A DNA stretch of 64,000 nucleotides. Origin: Rattus norvegicus. Lineage: Eukaryota; Chordata; Mammalia; Rodentia; Muridae. This document shows, in pieces, positions 35,560 through 47,796 of the stretch. A program made the position numbers and the translations under genes. The notes below the pieces were generated by a model. That model did no database searches. It had not been told where the DNA came from and saw nothing but the letters and a program-made list of their open reading frames with translations. Where the stretch lies: assembly GCF_036323735.1 (NCBI RefSeq), contig NC_086038.1, forward strand, positions 23,406,501-23,470,500. The letters run 5' to 3'. How positions within the stretch are numbered: the stretch's first letter is position 1; each line of letters opens with the position of its first letter.

Positions 35560-36150
35560 TCCTCCATCATAATTTTGGATAATTTTTATCTGTTGCCCCA
35601 CTCACTATTCTTTCCTGGTAACAGGTAATCTATACTCTTCTTAGGTGTTTGACTTCATTTTCAGCTTCTATGTACAGATAAAGTCACACAGCATTTTTCT
35701 TTAATAACTGGCTTATATGGTTTAGCTTACTGCTCTGCAGATGCAGACTGTTGTGAATGGCTGTGTTTAAGACACAGTGGAAGTATTAATAATGGGTCCT
35801 CACCCGTCACCTTTGGAGGACTCTCCTTTTTTCACGTCTGACTCATATGCATAACTCTGCCGTGGACACAGAAGCACAGAATTTTCTGTGAGTTATTGAT
35901 TTCACTTTCTTTTTACATGCATCCAGAAAGGTAATTTCTGGGACACGTAAGGAATCTCATTCTAAGTTTAAACCAGCCTTCACTTAGAATCCCTGAGGGC
36001 TCCACCATTATGCACTCCCACCAATGGGACATATAGGATAACATTCTTGTTATCCTATATCTCCTCTCTCTTTGATATTCACCTCCCTCACAGGTATAAA
36101 GTAACATTTCATAGGGGTTCTCATTTGCATTTCCATAGTGATGCAGCTGT
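35560..36150 (-). mobile_element. Ancient L1M/HAL1-type remnant
   Basis: Degraded reverse complement of ORF2 C-terminal sequence: 'ccctgagggctccaccatta', 'gcactcccaccaatgggaca', 'tctcatttgcatttccatag', and further left 'agataaagtcacacagcatt' and 'gttgtgaatggctgtgttta'. Very diverged; ends are approximate. Confidence 0.5.
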
Positions 36151-36480
36151 TGTTCTCATCAGTGTTCCGTCATTGTGACAAAATACTAATGCCTGTGACA
36201 ATCAGCTCTAAAGGGGACTGGATTCTGTTTCTGGCTGTTTGGCTCCGATGGTTTGGATCTTGTGGCTGGACAAACTCAGTGATGGAAGAGCATGTCAGAA
36301 AAAGAAAGACAGATGTCCTTCCCATCTTACAGAGGTTGGAAATCAAAGGAGAGTGAGAGAGGAAAGGCCCGTCTGTATGCCCTAACGTGAGGGCAGATCC
36401 CAACTTCTCTCTATGAAGTCTCAGTTGTTCATAGCTCCATTACCACACAAGGAGGCTAATGATCAAAAGGATCAAACTTT
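36151..36480. repeat. Possible diverged rodent interspersed repeat
   Basis: 'cattgtgacaaaatactaat', 'atggaagagcatgtcagaaa' and 'agtctcagttgttcatagct' recall a dispersed rodent repeat related in layout to 35140-35462. Identification is weak. The two opposite frames here (36138-36403) are not supported as genes. Confidence 0.35.
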
Positions 36481-36537
36481 TAGTACAAAGACGTTTATGA
36501 TACACTGAAGATATAAACCATTGCACACTATGAAATA

Positions 36538-36718
36538 TCTCTCTCTCTCTCTCTCTCTCTCCTCCCTCTTTCTCGCTCTCTCCTCTTTTTTGTCTCCCCT
36601 TTTCTCATCTCCTCCTACTTCTCCTCCCTCTCCTATGTCTCTCCGTCTCTACCTTTCTCTCCTCTATTTACTCTCCTCCCACTTTCTGCTTTCTCTTCCC
36701 TGTGCCTCTCTCCTGTAT
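36538..36718. repeat. (CT)n and pyrimidine-rich tract
   Basis: About 12 CT units (36538-36561), then about 160 bases of nearly pure pyrimidine. A diverged tRNA-SINE-like fragment may follow (36719-36765). Confidence 0.85.
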
Positions 36719-37017
36719 ATCAGGAAATGAACCAAGCACATTGTATGTGCAAAGCAATCACCCTAAAATAGAAACACGTGCCAAGGTTATATTATAATTT
36801 CTTTAAGATCCCTGTATTCATTTGCATAGATTCACTAGGTTAATTTTTACATAAAAAGATGTCATAAAGGAAGTGTTAACAGGTCACAAAAATAGTTGAA
36901 TATTTGTTTTTACAGATATGTTGAATTTGCTGTGGCTCACAGTGAAATATATCTAACAAGACAAAATGTGCAGGTGCAAGGGATCCATTTCTACAAAATA
37001 ACATAAGAATTAACATT

Positions 37018-37236
37018 AAAAGTGGGTTCTTTAGCCCTTGGTCCTGCCAAGCTGGACCTCCCAGTGTAGGGGAATGTCAGGGGGTTTGAAGGGGGTGGTT
37101 GGGGAAGGGAACAGTCATAGAAGAAGGGGAACGAGATGGGATAGGGGGCTTATGTCCGGGAAACCGGGAAAGGCAATAACATTTGAAATGTAAATAAAAA
37201 ATATCCAATTAAAAATAAAGGAAAAGTGGGTTCTTT
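37018..37236 (+). mobile_element. Short L1 3' UTR insertion with perfect target duplication
   Basis: A 189-bp severely 5'-truncated L1 (37033-37221): 'ggtcctgccaagctggacct', a G-rich block, 'gaaaccgggaaaggcaataa', 'catttgaaatgtaaataaaa'. It is flanked by perfect 15-bp copies of aaaagtgggttcttt at 37018-37032 and 37222-37236. The upstream junction catt/aaaa is a canonical L1 endonuclease site. The perfect duplication suggests a fairly recent insertion. Confidence 0.96.
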
Positions 37237-37412
37237 TAAATTTGTGAATTAGTTTTTCAAAACCACTGCATGGAAATTAGTCTCTCAGTTGTAAATGGGC
37301 TCTATAAAAACCCTAAATCAAAGCCTCTACTCTATAACAAATATCGTGGTGAGGATTTGAGAGGAGAAAGGATGCTGAGATTAGGAATATATGAATATAT
37401 ATGTGGGGTGAG

Positions 37413-37415
37413 AGT

Positions 37416-37447
<32 letters not shown>

Positions 37448-37473
37448 CTGTGTCTGTGTCTGTGTTTGTGTGT
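37413..37473. repeat. (TG)n/(TGTC)n microsatellite
   Basis: TG run ending in TGTCTGTG units. Confidence 0.95.
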
Positions 37474-37631
37474 AATATATACAGTTTTTCCATAAAGAAA
37501 TTATAACCTGTGAATGCTAGATTCTAAGACAGAACATTTGCCTGTAATAATAAGACTTTTTATTTCAGAGTTGTTGCCCAATCCTTTCCCTGGCCAGAAA
37601 TGGGCCCCTGAGTCCAGAGAGAAATTAAGCC

Positions 37632-37663
37632 TTTTGTTTTTGTTTTTGTTTTTGTTTTTTTTA
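37632..37663. repeat. (GTTTTT)n simple repeat
   Basis: About five GTTTTT units. The frame at 37514-37798 runs through it. Confidence 0.9.
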
Positions 37664-38379
37664 TCAGTGAAAGTCAAATTACCAGAAACCAGCAGATTTG
37701 GACCACACTACCACAAAGAGTTAAGGACAAAGAATTGCCCAAAGTTAGCACCTTTTGGCCATGCAATAGAAAAGAAAGGACAGAACTGCCAAGAGTAAAG
37801 CAGTTTTGGCCCCGATTGCAGCCTGCTCCAGTATATTTTAGATGCTGGGCTGGTCACAGGCACAGGCCCAACATACTATGTGTATATCTTATTTGACAGG
37901 TAGAACTTAAAGCTTAAAGATACCACATAATGTCACGGAAAGCATGACACTGCTAACTAAGGTGTCAGAGCCCATCACGCAACACAAAGTGTTTTTAGAG
38001 GCTTACTAGAAATCTCTCCACCACATGTATATCATGTCCCTAGGTAATGGGCTGCAGATCACAGCTTGTGAGCACTGAAATGGTGCAGGCTTTTCTTGCA
38101 CCAAACAAAGGATTCAGAAAGAAGAACGAAAAAGTGAATTCAAAGTCTGTAGATCTGAGCATAATGCAAGTATTTTAGGTCAATGATACCAAACTTGTAC
38201 CTTAAGTAATGATGGATATTTTACAAGCTAACATTCTGTACTATTTTTTCTCCTAAAAATATGATTTGCCTGCTAGAATTCTATATACTATGCTAAAGTG
38301 TTTCTCCTCCTCTTAAAGTTTTTAACTGATCTCATTTTAAAATTATTTGACATCAAATAATGTTCTCTTTCCCTGCACC
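37664..38379. other. Unassigned sequence
   Basis: 37680-37920 is less AT-rich and could be an unidentified dispersed repeat. Otherwise nothing is recognised. Confidence 0.3.
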
Positions 38380-40150
38380 ACCTTCTGTCATTGGACACCT
38401 AGTTCCCTACTATAACTTAGCTGTTGTGAATGGTACTGCAGTGGATGCTGATGCAAAAATACATCTTTGACATTTGACTTGATATTTTTGAGTAAATACT
38501 GAGACTTGGTCTGGCTTGCTCACATGGTAGACAAAGTTTAGTTTTCTGAGGAACATGCACACTAATTTCCATAGTGGATCTTTCATTAGCCCATCATGAA
38601 AAATTTCATTTCACATGCATAGATGTTCAGGATTCCAAATTCCTACCTACATGCAAGTTACAAATTTCCATAATTTTCAGTTCCTTCTGGTTTACAGTAT
38701 CCCTTTCTCTGTCAAACAAATGAATTCTTAAGTTCCATATAAACTACAGAACATGGAAAGTGTTGATTTCAACATCCAAACTTTTATCTACTCAAATTAT
38801 TATGGAATCAGTCACATCTGTGCAATAAAGTAGCGGAAGGATGTGTCAAACATTTAGAAAATGAAAAATAAATCTATTAATAATAATGTGAAACTACTCA
38901 ACACATAAATCATTTGCTGAGAAATAGAAACCCAGGATGTAATGACCCACAATCAAATCTACAATATTGATAGGATGTGTGAGTCTTACATTCCTTAATT
39001 TGTTTTGTTTTTAAGTAGAAGCTAGACTTTTAGTCTAGCCTGGCCTTAAGCTTTTTCTGTAACAGAGACGTCCTTCAATGTCTGATCATCTTGCCTTAGT
39101 CATCCTAGTGCTGAAAAAAGACTAATTTGCTATCACAACTGGACCTCTGTTTTTATACCTTGATCTGAACCTTGATCTGCTGAAGTCATTTTTTTCTACA
39201 TTGTTTTTTAGTGAATTCCTTTTGTCCACAGACCAGATGATCTCTTGTTGCTTCTTCCTACTCACTCTGTATCCCTCACATTACATTTTTTCTTGCCTAA
39301 TGGCTCTAGCTAGAACCTTTACTTAACACTGAACAGGTAGTATGCAGACAGACGTTGTTTTGTTTATGAGTGGAGGCTTAAATGCTTGGTCTCTTCCTAC
39401 TGATCACAATTCTCATCATCATTGCACCATGATGTCACCTATCAGATGCATAAGTACCCTTTCCACATCTAATCTGTGCAGCTGTAATATAAAAGAGAAC
39501 AAAACTTGCCAGGCATTTTTCTGTGGTTAATGACATAAAATGCATTCTTGTGCTCGGTTAATAGGGTGAACGAGTTCTTGTGATATGTTTGGTGTTTTTT
39601 TAAGGAGAATTCTGGCTTTAAAGAATAAATTCAAAACTTTAATTCTCTTCTAATTTTTGGAAATAAAGAAATGTTTTAAATTATTTTTCAATATTTAGTA
39701 TAATATACCAAATATAAAATCTGTTCATGGCTCTTTCTTTGTGGAATTTTTGTTTTGCTTTTTTCCCCTAGTAAATGTCTTTGATTTTTGGACTTTTTTT
39801 TCTTCCTTTGGAGTAAGTTTCAGTCAGATATTTTTAAAAGAAAATCTTTATTATTAATTTTTGGCATATAATCTTTCATAATACTCCATCAAGAATCTAC
39901 TTCTGTTAGCTTGGTAATGATGTCTTTTCCTGAATCCTTAATTTATAGGTAGAATTTTAGAAATTTTTGAGTAGAATGTTTAAAATATTTTTCCAGTATG
40001 TTTATACTCAAAATAGTATATATTCCAAAGTTTTTCTTATCTTCTTTCTGCTTACTTGATACATATTGCCTCTTCATTTTTTCTATTCATTAATTTTAAT
40101 GACTTAAAATTTATATTCATTTTAATATGTTTATGGTTCAAATAAACTTC
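38380..40150 (-). mobile_element. Ancient L1 remnant, colinear ORF2 pieces
   Basis: Three degraded stretches keep the order expected for a minus-strand L1. An ORF2 C-terminal part lies at 38380-38600 ('agctgttgtgaatggtactg', 'ctaatttccatagtggatct'). An RT part lies at 39140-39340 ('ttcttgcctaatggctctag', 'ctagaacctttacttaacac'). More upstream ORF2-like AT-rich sequence lies to about 40150. A B1 copy interrupts it at about 39010. Boundaries are loose. Confidence 0.5.
39010..39125 (-). mobile_element. Diverged B1-type SINE
   Basis: 'tagtctagcctggccttaag' and 'tgatcatcttgccttagtca' with 'cctagtgctga' are the reverse complement of the B1 middle and head, heavily mutated. Confidence 0.6.
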
Positions 40151-41879
40151 AATTACTATTGTAAGATCTGTTTTTCTTGATGTTTTGATGTCTTTTTTTT
40201 TCTGCTTCACTGAGAAATAACTTTTTTTAATAACAATAGGATTTCTAAAGCTTCTAATGCAGCCAAGTACAAAACTTGTACCAGAGGCACTTCCAACTGT
40301 GATGAAGACTTTCCTGGAACACCATGGCAGGTTAAAACCATGTTTAAGAACTCATGCGCACCACAAAGGAAAAGTAAAATGTAAACATCTGGAGTTGGGG
40401 AACTCTCAATGAGAAAGAAGACTATCAATAGAGGAATAATAGTGATATTTGCTTTAAGGCATTAAACAAATATGAATACAAATTATTCTATTTTCAGTGG
40501 CCAGGTCACTGAGATAGAAGATGCTCTTCCATTGCTAACCCATGGCAATCTGCAGTATAATACCTTAGGGATCCAGCATTTTAGATACGCGTGCGTTTAA
40601 CTATGTCCACTCAGTTTTTAAGGTGCATCTTGACAACAATGAGACAAAGGTTGACTAGTTTTTCTTGGGAAGACAGTGTCCATTGCTGAAAGAATGAGAT
40701 AAATACAGAATGTTCAAGCTAGCAGCTTTAGAATTTTAGACTTTATCAAAAAAATACAGAAAAGTAAAAAGCAAAAGTTAAAATTTTTTGAGTTATAACT
40801 CAGAAAAGGCAGGCAACCTTAGCTGTAGAAATCTGTAAGCAATTGCCTGGAGTGAGGGAAGGGTTCCTGAGATATATAACTGCACTACTTCATTAAGGAG
40901 ACAATTATTCATCCCATGTTCTCACTATTTACTCAGGTAAATAGCCTTTCCTGAAAGGAATTCTCCTGGCTAAGTGATTCAGAGTTCTAGGTGACTTAAT
41001 CCTTAAGGGAACACACAAAAATGTCTTTATCACATCTCAAAATCTTGGCATAATCAAAAGCTTGACTAGAACACTTTCATATCAGTAGAAAAACATGATA
41101 AGTATTTGAATTTTTAATATATTCATTACTGAAAATGTATCAGCCTCCTGTTTGGCTTGAAATGGAGAAATTCGATATACTATGTACTATGTTGAAAACC
41201 TTTATTCTATCAACCGTGAAGGAGTTTGTAACTGAATAATGTCAAATAATGATCATTAAATGTATAGAATGAAGATCACAATATACTGATCATTTGACTA
41301 TTAGCATAGCAGCTGACCTCTGCCTTAGGCTAGAATACCAAGCTTTGTAAAGAGATTCACTCTATTGACAGTATTTTTTTTCAACTTAAGACAAAATAAT
41401 CAGGCCGGGACCTTGAAATAATCTGCCACCCTCATCCTTACACTTTGGTGCATCCCTTGTAGAGTTCCTTCATGAGTTGCAGCTGATCTCCAGAAGCTTA
41501 GAGGAGGAAGCCAATCAATGATCAACAGTGTCTTATTGTAAAACATCTCTTATAGGATTTATCGAAAGCTAAGAAGATAAAAAGTTGAAACCAGATCTCC
41601 TATCTTGATGTAGTCTAATAACGTCTTCACTCTTTTTATGTTCTTACACAGTTCAACGTCTTACTTCTTCCGCTACTTGTTATCTCATCTTCAACTTTGA
41701 CCTACTGTTCTTCTGGGAGATCGCTTGTATAAATTGATCTCTGATTTAGAGATCTAGCCGCTGAGAACATGTGAGTGTAACCACTTTCCCTCTAGCAAGG
41801 TTGGCTCTCCTGTTAAAATAGCAACTCACATCACATTCCTTTCTGCCTGTCATAAACACAAATATTAATGAAGATACAT
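40151..41879. other. Unassigned sequence
   Basis: About 1.7 kb without a recognisable gene or repeat. Confidence 0.4.
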
Positions 41880-42560
41880 GATTTCAAGCACAGTATGTTC
41901 TTAAAGCTGATTGATTTGCTCTGTGATCATAGACAATTTATATTTGATCAAAATGAATTCATTTTGCTGTTTAATAATTTATCTGAAGACATTCATTACA
42001 TGAGACTTCGAAATACTGTCTTTCACGAATGAAGCCTTGATCAGAAGATCAGATTGACTCTGCAAATTTCTAATTGGGCTAGATATTAGTTAGCATTGAT
42101 TTCCTACCTTAAGTCTCCTAGCATTTCTATGAAAGTAACTCCGTCTTTCCAACTAGCTAGGCTGAGGGATGGACAATCTTATCATCTAAATACAAGTCTC
42201 AGGGAGATTACTGATTACTGGCATATTTAGGTGAACATGGCCTGATGGCCAGTTCAAAAATGAAAAAGTCCAGCAAATCTTGAAACTATAAAGTTGTCGA
42301 GCGGTGGGTGGTTGTGGCATCCCACCGCACTGAGGCCCGCATGTTTTGCTGAACCGAGTCCTTCTGCAAAGAGGAAACAGTGGGATCCTGATTGCCTCCC
42401 AACCCTGTATCACACAGTCAAAAGAAAGCTGTCTTTTTAACTATAATTTATACTGCATTATGTAATTTGCTGCTACAGCGAGCGTGCAGAAAGTAGTTGT
42501 TTAATTAGAAATCTAGGGACCGCTGCTGAGAGTGGCCCAATTAGTGTGATAAAGAAGAAA
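41880..42560. other. Candidate conserved non-coding region
   Basis: Free of recognisable repeats. 42420-42560 combines 'aactataatttatactgcat', 'tgctgctacagcgagcgtgc', 'gtttaattagaaatctaggg', 'accgctgctgagagtggccc' and 'caattagtgtgataaag': CpG-containing words next to TAATTAG homeodomain-like sites. 41900-42070 also has TGATTGATTTG/TGATCA words. This is an inference from sequence style only. The frames here (42186-42413, 42546-42914) carry no domain I recognise. Confidence 0.35.
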
Positions 42561-42784
42561 AAAAAAAACTCCGCTTTTATTTTTCCACATTCCACATTGA
42601 ATTTCACACAAGAAAAAGGTTTTTGTATATGTCAGTCCCTGTTACCACATGTCCCTTCCTTTGTAACTGGAGTTCCGCTTATCAGAGTTTTGATGCTTAC
42701 TTACACAAACACTCATTACAATGCTGCACATCACAAGCTCCCCACACACTCTGCACAACTAACTTCTTTACTTGGTTTTTTGGT

Positions 42785-42985
42785 TTTATGGATGATTTTG
42801 CCAACTGGTATGTCTATCCACCACATTCATGCCTGCTGCTTACAGAGGCTGAAGAGTGCCTCATGTACCCTGGAAGTAGGGTTAGAGACATATGAGCCAT
42901 TATGTGGGTGCTAGGAATTAAACCTAGATCCTCTAGAAGAAAAACTAGGGCTCTTAAACACAGAACCATCTCTTTAGCCCCAAAT
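42785..42985 (-). mobile_element. B3-type SINE, diverged
   Basis: On the plus strand: 'tgagccattatgtgggtgct', 'aggaattaaacctagatcct', 'ctagaagaaaaactagggct', 'acagaaccatctctttagcc'. This is the reverse complement of a B3/B2-like SINE head, with a degenerate body upstream. Confidence 0.8.
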
Positions 42986-43230
42986 TTAGTTTTTTTTAAT
43001 AAAAAAACAGATAAAACAGATAATGAGCAACTGCATGAAATTAATCAATGAATATTTGATTCATATATGCTTTTTAAACTAAGCACTGATTTATTTCAGT
43101 GATTATTTTGTTAGATTATAAAGGAAAATATTTTGAAATATAAAGTTTTTATATCCATTCATGATTTACAAAAAAAAAATAAACAACAAAACTATTCTTC
43201 CAGTGACTGATGAGGATAGAATGTATGCTT

Positions 43231-43231
<1 letters not shown>

Positions 43232-43285
<54 letters not shown>

Positions 43286-43440
43286 CTCCCTGTCTGTGTC
43301 TCTGTCTCTCTATCCCTATGTCTCTCCATCTCTTTTCTTCCCTTCCTTCCTCCCTCTCCCTTTTTCTCTATCTGCTTGTTTGTATGTGTCTCTTTTTCTG
43401 TCTCCCTGTCTCACCATCTATCTCCTTGTATCTATGTCCA

Positions 43441-43496
<56 letters not shown>

Positions 43497-43514
43497 TCTC
43501 TCTCTCTTTCTCTT
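43232..43514. repeat. Two (CT)n tracts joined by pyrimidine-rich DNA
   Basis: (CT)26 at about 43232-43283 and (CT)n at about 43443-43514, with a near-pure pyrimidine bridge between them. Serine/leucine frames in three phases here are artefacts. Confidence 0.97.
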
Positions 43515-44138
43515 CAGTACTTTGAAACTTCACTCCCATATTGACTAGCTTTCACATTGGTGGAAAGAACAAATCCACCAGTATAAAGCCAACTTTGAAC
43601 AATGTGAACTGAAACAGTGACCATCCAAGCAAGACCTCTCCACTGATGCAAGAGTTGTATGAATGTTATAAGAGTAATCAGTCACTTCTTCCTGTGATTT
43701 AAGGTTCATTCAGTTATCAGAAGAAAAAACTGCTAGATAGGTCAAAGGCCCTATGGAGAACCTATTGCTCTTACTCTGATAACATATACAATATCATTCC
43801 AACTTATGTCGAGTGTTATCAATTCAGTTGGTAATATTTCAGTTATTTTAACTTGATGGACCTTTTATATCACCAATTGTGTAAAGGATGTCTCTTAGGA
43901 TTTGTCTTAAATGTTTATACCAGACCAATCTGTAAAGCTGCAGAATTTGGGACATCACTGATTTCTTTAAAGTCATCAAGATCTGCCAGAGATACATGGA
44001 AACACTAATATCTCAAGGCAATGGCGACAAATTAGGATAGAAAGGAATGATCATTGTTGCTCTCTTGATATTTCTTAGGAATAAATACATATAGCAAATG
44101 CTTTCAGAAATTGGAACATATTCCATAATAAGGAACTT
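43515..44138. other. Unassigned sequence
   Basis: No recognisable gene or repeat. Confidence 0.4.
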
Positions 44139-44350
44139 TAGCCACCCTCTTTTTTTTTTTAATTAACTTGAGAATTTCTTATATACATTTCGAGTGTTAT
44201 TCCCTTTCCCGGTTTCCGGGCAAACATCCCCCTCCCCCCTCCCCTTCCTTATGGGTGTTCCCCTCCCAACCCTCCCCCCATTGCCGCCCTCCCCCCATAG
44301 ACTAGTTCACTGGGGGTTCAGTCTTAGCAGGACCCAGTAGCCACCCTCTT
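44139..44350 (-). mobile_element. Short L1 3' UTR insertion with perfect target duplication
   Basis: A 186-bp L1 3' end (44152-44337) in reverse complement: T11 tail, 'aattaacttgagaatttctt', C-rich blocks, 'ctgggggttcagtcttagca'. Perfect 13-bp copies of tagccaccctctt lie at 44139-44151 and 44338-44350. On the minus strand the target reads aatt/aaga, an acceptable L1 endonuclease site. Confidence 0.96.
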
Positions 44351-46017
44351 AATTTATTAAATCAACTACCTTTGTTTGAACTCCCTGTGGGTGAGAGAGT
44401 GACTTGTTTCAGACAAATTTAATCACATTTCTGTTGTATGTATGGTGGAGATATTCAGTTGTCCACCACTCTCCTTCTTCCTTGCTTCCTTTCTGTCTTC
44501 TGATATTATTCTTGTCTATGTACATGTTTATGATTTCATTATCCTTACATAATTGTATATATCAGGAAGGTTTTCAACCTGTCTTTTTAACAACGTCTTA
44601 AGCATTTTACTTTGAACTATTTGGCTATTTTTTTCATTGGTTTCCATTGCTATCTAGAAGTTCTCCTCAGTCCTAGTAGGTTTCCTGTGTTTAATAGGTT
44701 TAAATTCCCTTGCTGCTTGTTCTCTGAATCACTTCCCCTGTCTTCCACAGATAGAGGAGACCATACATGCATATAACTGTATATAAAACTCCAGATAATT
44801 CTTTATATTGGAATATATAGTCTTATCTGAATTCCACAAACATAGAAAGGAAAACAAGTTTGAAGCAGAAAGAATTACCAAGAAATGGGAGGAATTGCAT
44901 TTCAACATTTAAAACCCACATCATTTCTCTTGATGAGCAATACTGCAGATTTTGAAGTACTAAGCTAAAATAGTCCTCCTTGTGTCTTCCTGACTCTCAC
45001 ACTAGATCTTATTTATCAAAGTGAATAACAACTTAATGGAACTCTCTTCCTCTGAGAAATGTGTATTGTCTTAAACTTGTATTTCACTATAAATATCATA
45101 GCCTTTTTGCTAAGATGGATGGATTATAATAAGTACAATGGAAACAGGGATATTGAAAACATTTTAATTAATAAGATTTAAGAAGATGACATAATAACTG
45201 ACAGAGTGACGTCAGGGCACATTGTGGCACTTTCACTAGTGATTGGCTACAGCATTTTGTGTTCAGGTCAGTCTCTGACTTTCGTAATGAAAAGTGCTAA
45301 TCCCCAAAAACTAATTGGCCTGGCATGTAGAATGTAGTCTTTGCTGACACAAGCATTTATTACCTTTAAAAAATTTTAAAAAGTGAAATAGTTGCAAATA
45401 ACATTTTCTTAAAAATGAAAATTTTCCAAAGATGAAGATTGGGTCATTTCTCAATGCCGGTAAAAGTATGTTTGATGTACATCTTGGTCTTGTTCCTCAC
45501 AGAAAACCTGAGTTTTTGAGCAAATGTCCACATCTCCTAGCATGTATGTTTTTATTATGATTATGAAAAGTAAATATCTGTCTCTTTTCCTTGTTTATAA
45601 AGTAATAGCCCATAATGTATAGCCAAAATATTGGCATTCAGATATTACAGAATTTTCATTTCTTCCTACAGTCACCATTCTTCCATTCCATCCAATAAGT
45701 ATATAGTTGTATGTGCCTTTGGGCTGAGGAGTTATTCTGCACATATAAGTAGCATACAGGGTAATGAAAGAAGGATTGGGAGCCAGCACTGTATGTACCT
45801 CAGAATTGTTTTCACTCAATTTTACTCAATGAAATAAGCAAGGATGGCGATGTAGCAATGAAAGCTAGGCCAGTATTAATAGACCTTAAGAACACAGATA
45901 TATGGTTCAATGAGTCTGAATTTCTTACTAAGAAGCAATATGCTCTATCCATGGGGTTGTCTCTAATATTCTTTTTAGCCAGACAATTCCATAGTAGTGA
46001 GGGTGTTAAAAGATGTG
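44351..46017. other. Unassigned sequence with a CRE-like palindrome
   Basis: No element is recognised. A perfect CRE octamer TGACGTCA lies at 45207-45214, with a GATTGGCT (inverted CCAAT) word at 45241-45248. No transcript can be inferred. Confidence 0.35.
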
Positions 46018-47178
46018 CAAAGACACCAGTCAGAATGGCTGAGATCAAATACTCAGGTGACAACGGATGCTGGCAAGGATATCAAGAAAGAGGAACACTC
46101 CTCCATTGTTGGTGGGATTGCAAACTAGTACATTGGCACCCTGGAAATCAGTCGGATGCTTCCTCAGATTGGGACATTGCACTATCTGAGGACTCAGCTA
46201 TACCTCTCCTGGGCATATACCCATAAGATGCTCCAACATACAACAAAGACACATGCTCCACTGTGTTCATAGCAGCCTTAATTATAATTGCCAGAAGCTG
46301 GAAAGAACCCAGATGCCCTTCAACAGAGGAATGGATACAGAAAATGAGGTACATCTATACAATGGAGTACTACTCAGCTATCCAAAACAATGACTTCATG
46401 AAATTCATAGGCAAATGGAATGAACTAGAAAGTATCATCCTGAGTGAGGTAACCTAATCACAGAAAAATACACATGGTATGCACTCACTGATAAGTAGAC
46501 ATTAGCCCGAAAGCTGGAATTACCCAAGATACAATCCACAGACCACATGAAGCTCAAGAAGAAGGATGACCAAAGTGTGGATGCTTCACTCCTTCTTAAA
46601 ACTGGGAACAAAAATAGGAGGGGATATGGAGGCAAAGTATGAAGCAGACACTGAAGAAATGGTCATTCAGAGCCTGCCCCACATGTGGCGACCAAAACTA
46701 GACAAGATTGATGAAGCTGGGAAGTGCATGTTGACAGGAACTGGATATAGATGTCTCCTGAGAGACACAGTCAGAGCATGTGAAATACAGATGTAAATGC
46801 TAGCAGCAAACTATTGAACTGAGTACTGAACCCCCGTTGGAAGAATTAGAGAAAGGATTGAAAGAGCTGAAAGGGCTTTCAACCCCATAACAACAACAAT
46901 GCCACCCAACCAGAGCTCCTAGGGACTAAACCACTACCCAGAGACTATACATGGCTCCAATGTGTATGTAGCAGAGGATGACTTTGTTGGGTACCAATAG
47001 AAGGAGAAGCCCTGGATCTTGCCAAAGTGGAAACCCCAGTGTAGGGGGAAGTGAGGGGGAGTGGTAAGGGGGATGTATGGGGAGGGGAACACCCTTATAG
47101 AAGAAGAGGAGGTTGATGAGATAGGGGGTTTATGTCTGGGAAACTGGGAAAGGGAACAATATTTGAAATGTTAGTAAA
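46018..47178 (+). mobile_element. 5'-truncated L1: ORF2 C-terminus plus 3' UTR
   Basis: Begins abruptly in ORF2 at about 46018 and carries the complete C-terminal coding end to 46457. A full 3' UTR follows: 'gcactcactgataagtagac', 'gagcctgccccacatgtggc', 'atgtctcctgagagacacag', 'gagctcctagggactaaacc', the G-rich block at 47035-47110, and 'aatatttgaaatgttagtaa' at the tail. A clear target duplication was not found. Confidence 0.93.
46024..46457 (+). pseudogene. L1 ORF2 C-terminal remnant
   Basis: Encodes the cysteine-rich C-terminal end of ORF2p in two overlapping frames (upstream part to about 46226, then 46263-46457, ending '...LSEVT' and a stop). The zinc-knuckle-like motif C-x3-C-x7-H-x4-C is present, with its second cysteine replaced by tyrosine (CWQGY). 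At least one frameshift separates the two frames, and everything N-terminal is missing. Confidence 0.88.
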
Positions 47179-47698
47179 AATATCCAATATAAGAAAGAAA
47201 GTCCATTACAAAAACAAAGTATAAAGAAATAATCCCCACTTTCAGCACTGTTGGGGAAACTTCAATTTAAGTGATTAAAATAGTACATCTCAAGTATTAG
47301 TCTCAGTCACCTTCAAAAACAATATACCACAAACTTAGTAGTATTCACAAGTAAATAACAAAGTTCTAAAGTGCTGTTAGTTTATGAGTCTTTTCTTAAC
47401 TCTGTTTTCCTGTGGTTATTTTGAGCTCAAATAAAGTCAAACCCTTGGTTTCCTTTTCTCTGATAAGAGTACTCTTTTAACCATATCGGTACTCCACTCA
47501 AAACATAAAGGCCTTAATAGGCCTCTCTTCATATACAGTCACACTGGGATTGAATATAGATTGGGGGATTTGGAGTTCAATAGATTCCATAATAGGGGTA
47601 ATCCTGAAGACCATAAAAAGAAAACACATGGTCTAAAGAAGTCTTCTATTCTTTATTTCCATCTGTGAAATTATCTACTCACTCACCCATTCACTTTT

Positions 47699-47702
<4 letters not shown>
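47179..47702. other. Unassigned sequence
   Basis: No recognisable gene or repeat. Confidence 0.4.

Positions 47703-47794
<92 letters not shown>
47703..47794. repeat. Compound (CA)n(GA)n microsatellite
   Basis: (CA)21 at 47703-47744 is directly followed by (GA)25 at 47745-47794. Confidence 0.98.

Positions 47795-47796
<2 letters not shown>

Noticed and set aside
42546..42914. 122-residue frame with an overlapping 90-residue frame
   Set aside because: Runs from an A-rich stretch into a B3-type SINE; repeat-derived in part, with no domain.
43161..43548. Serine/leucine-rich frames of 98-127 residues
   Set aside because: Direct translation of (CT)n tracts in three phases.
45858..46226. 122-residue plus-strand frame
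   Set aside because: The C-terminal part is L1 ORF2 and the N-terminal part is unrelated flank; a chance fusion across the truncation point.
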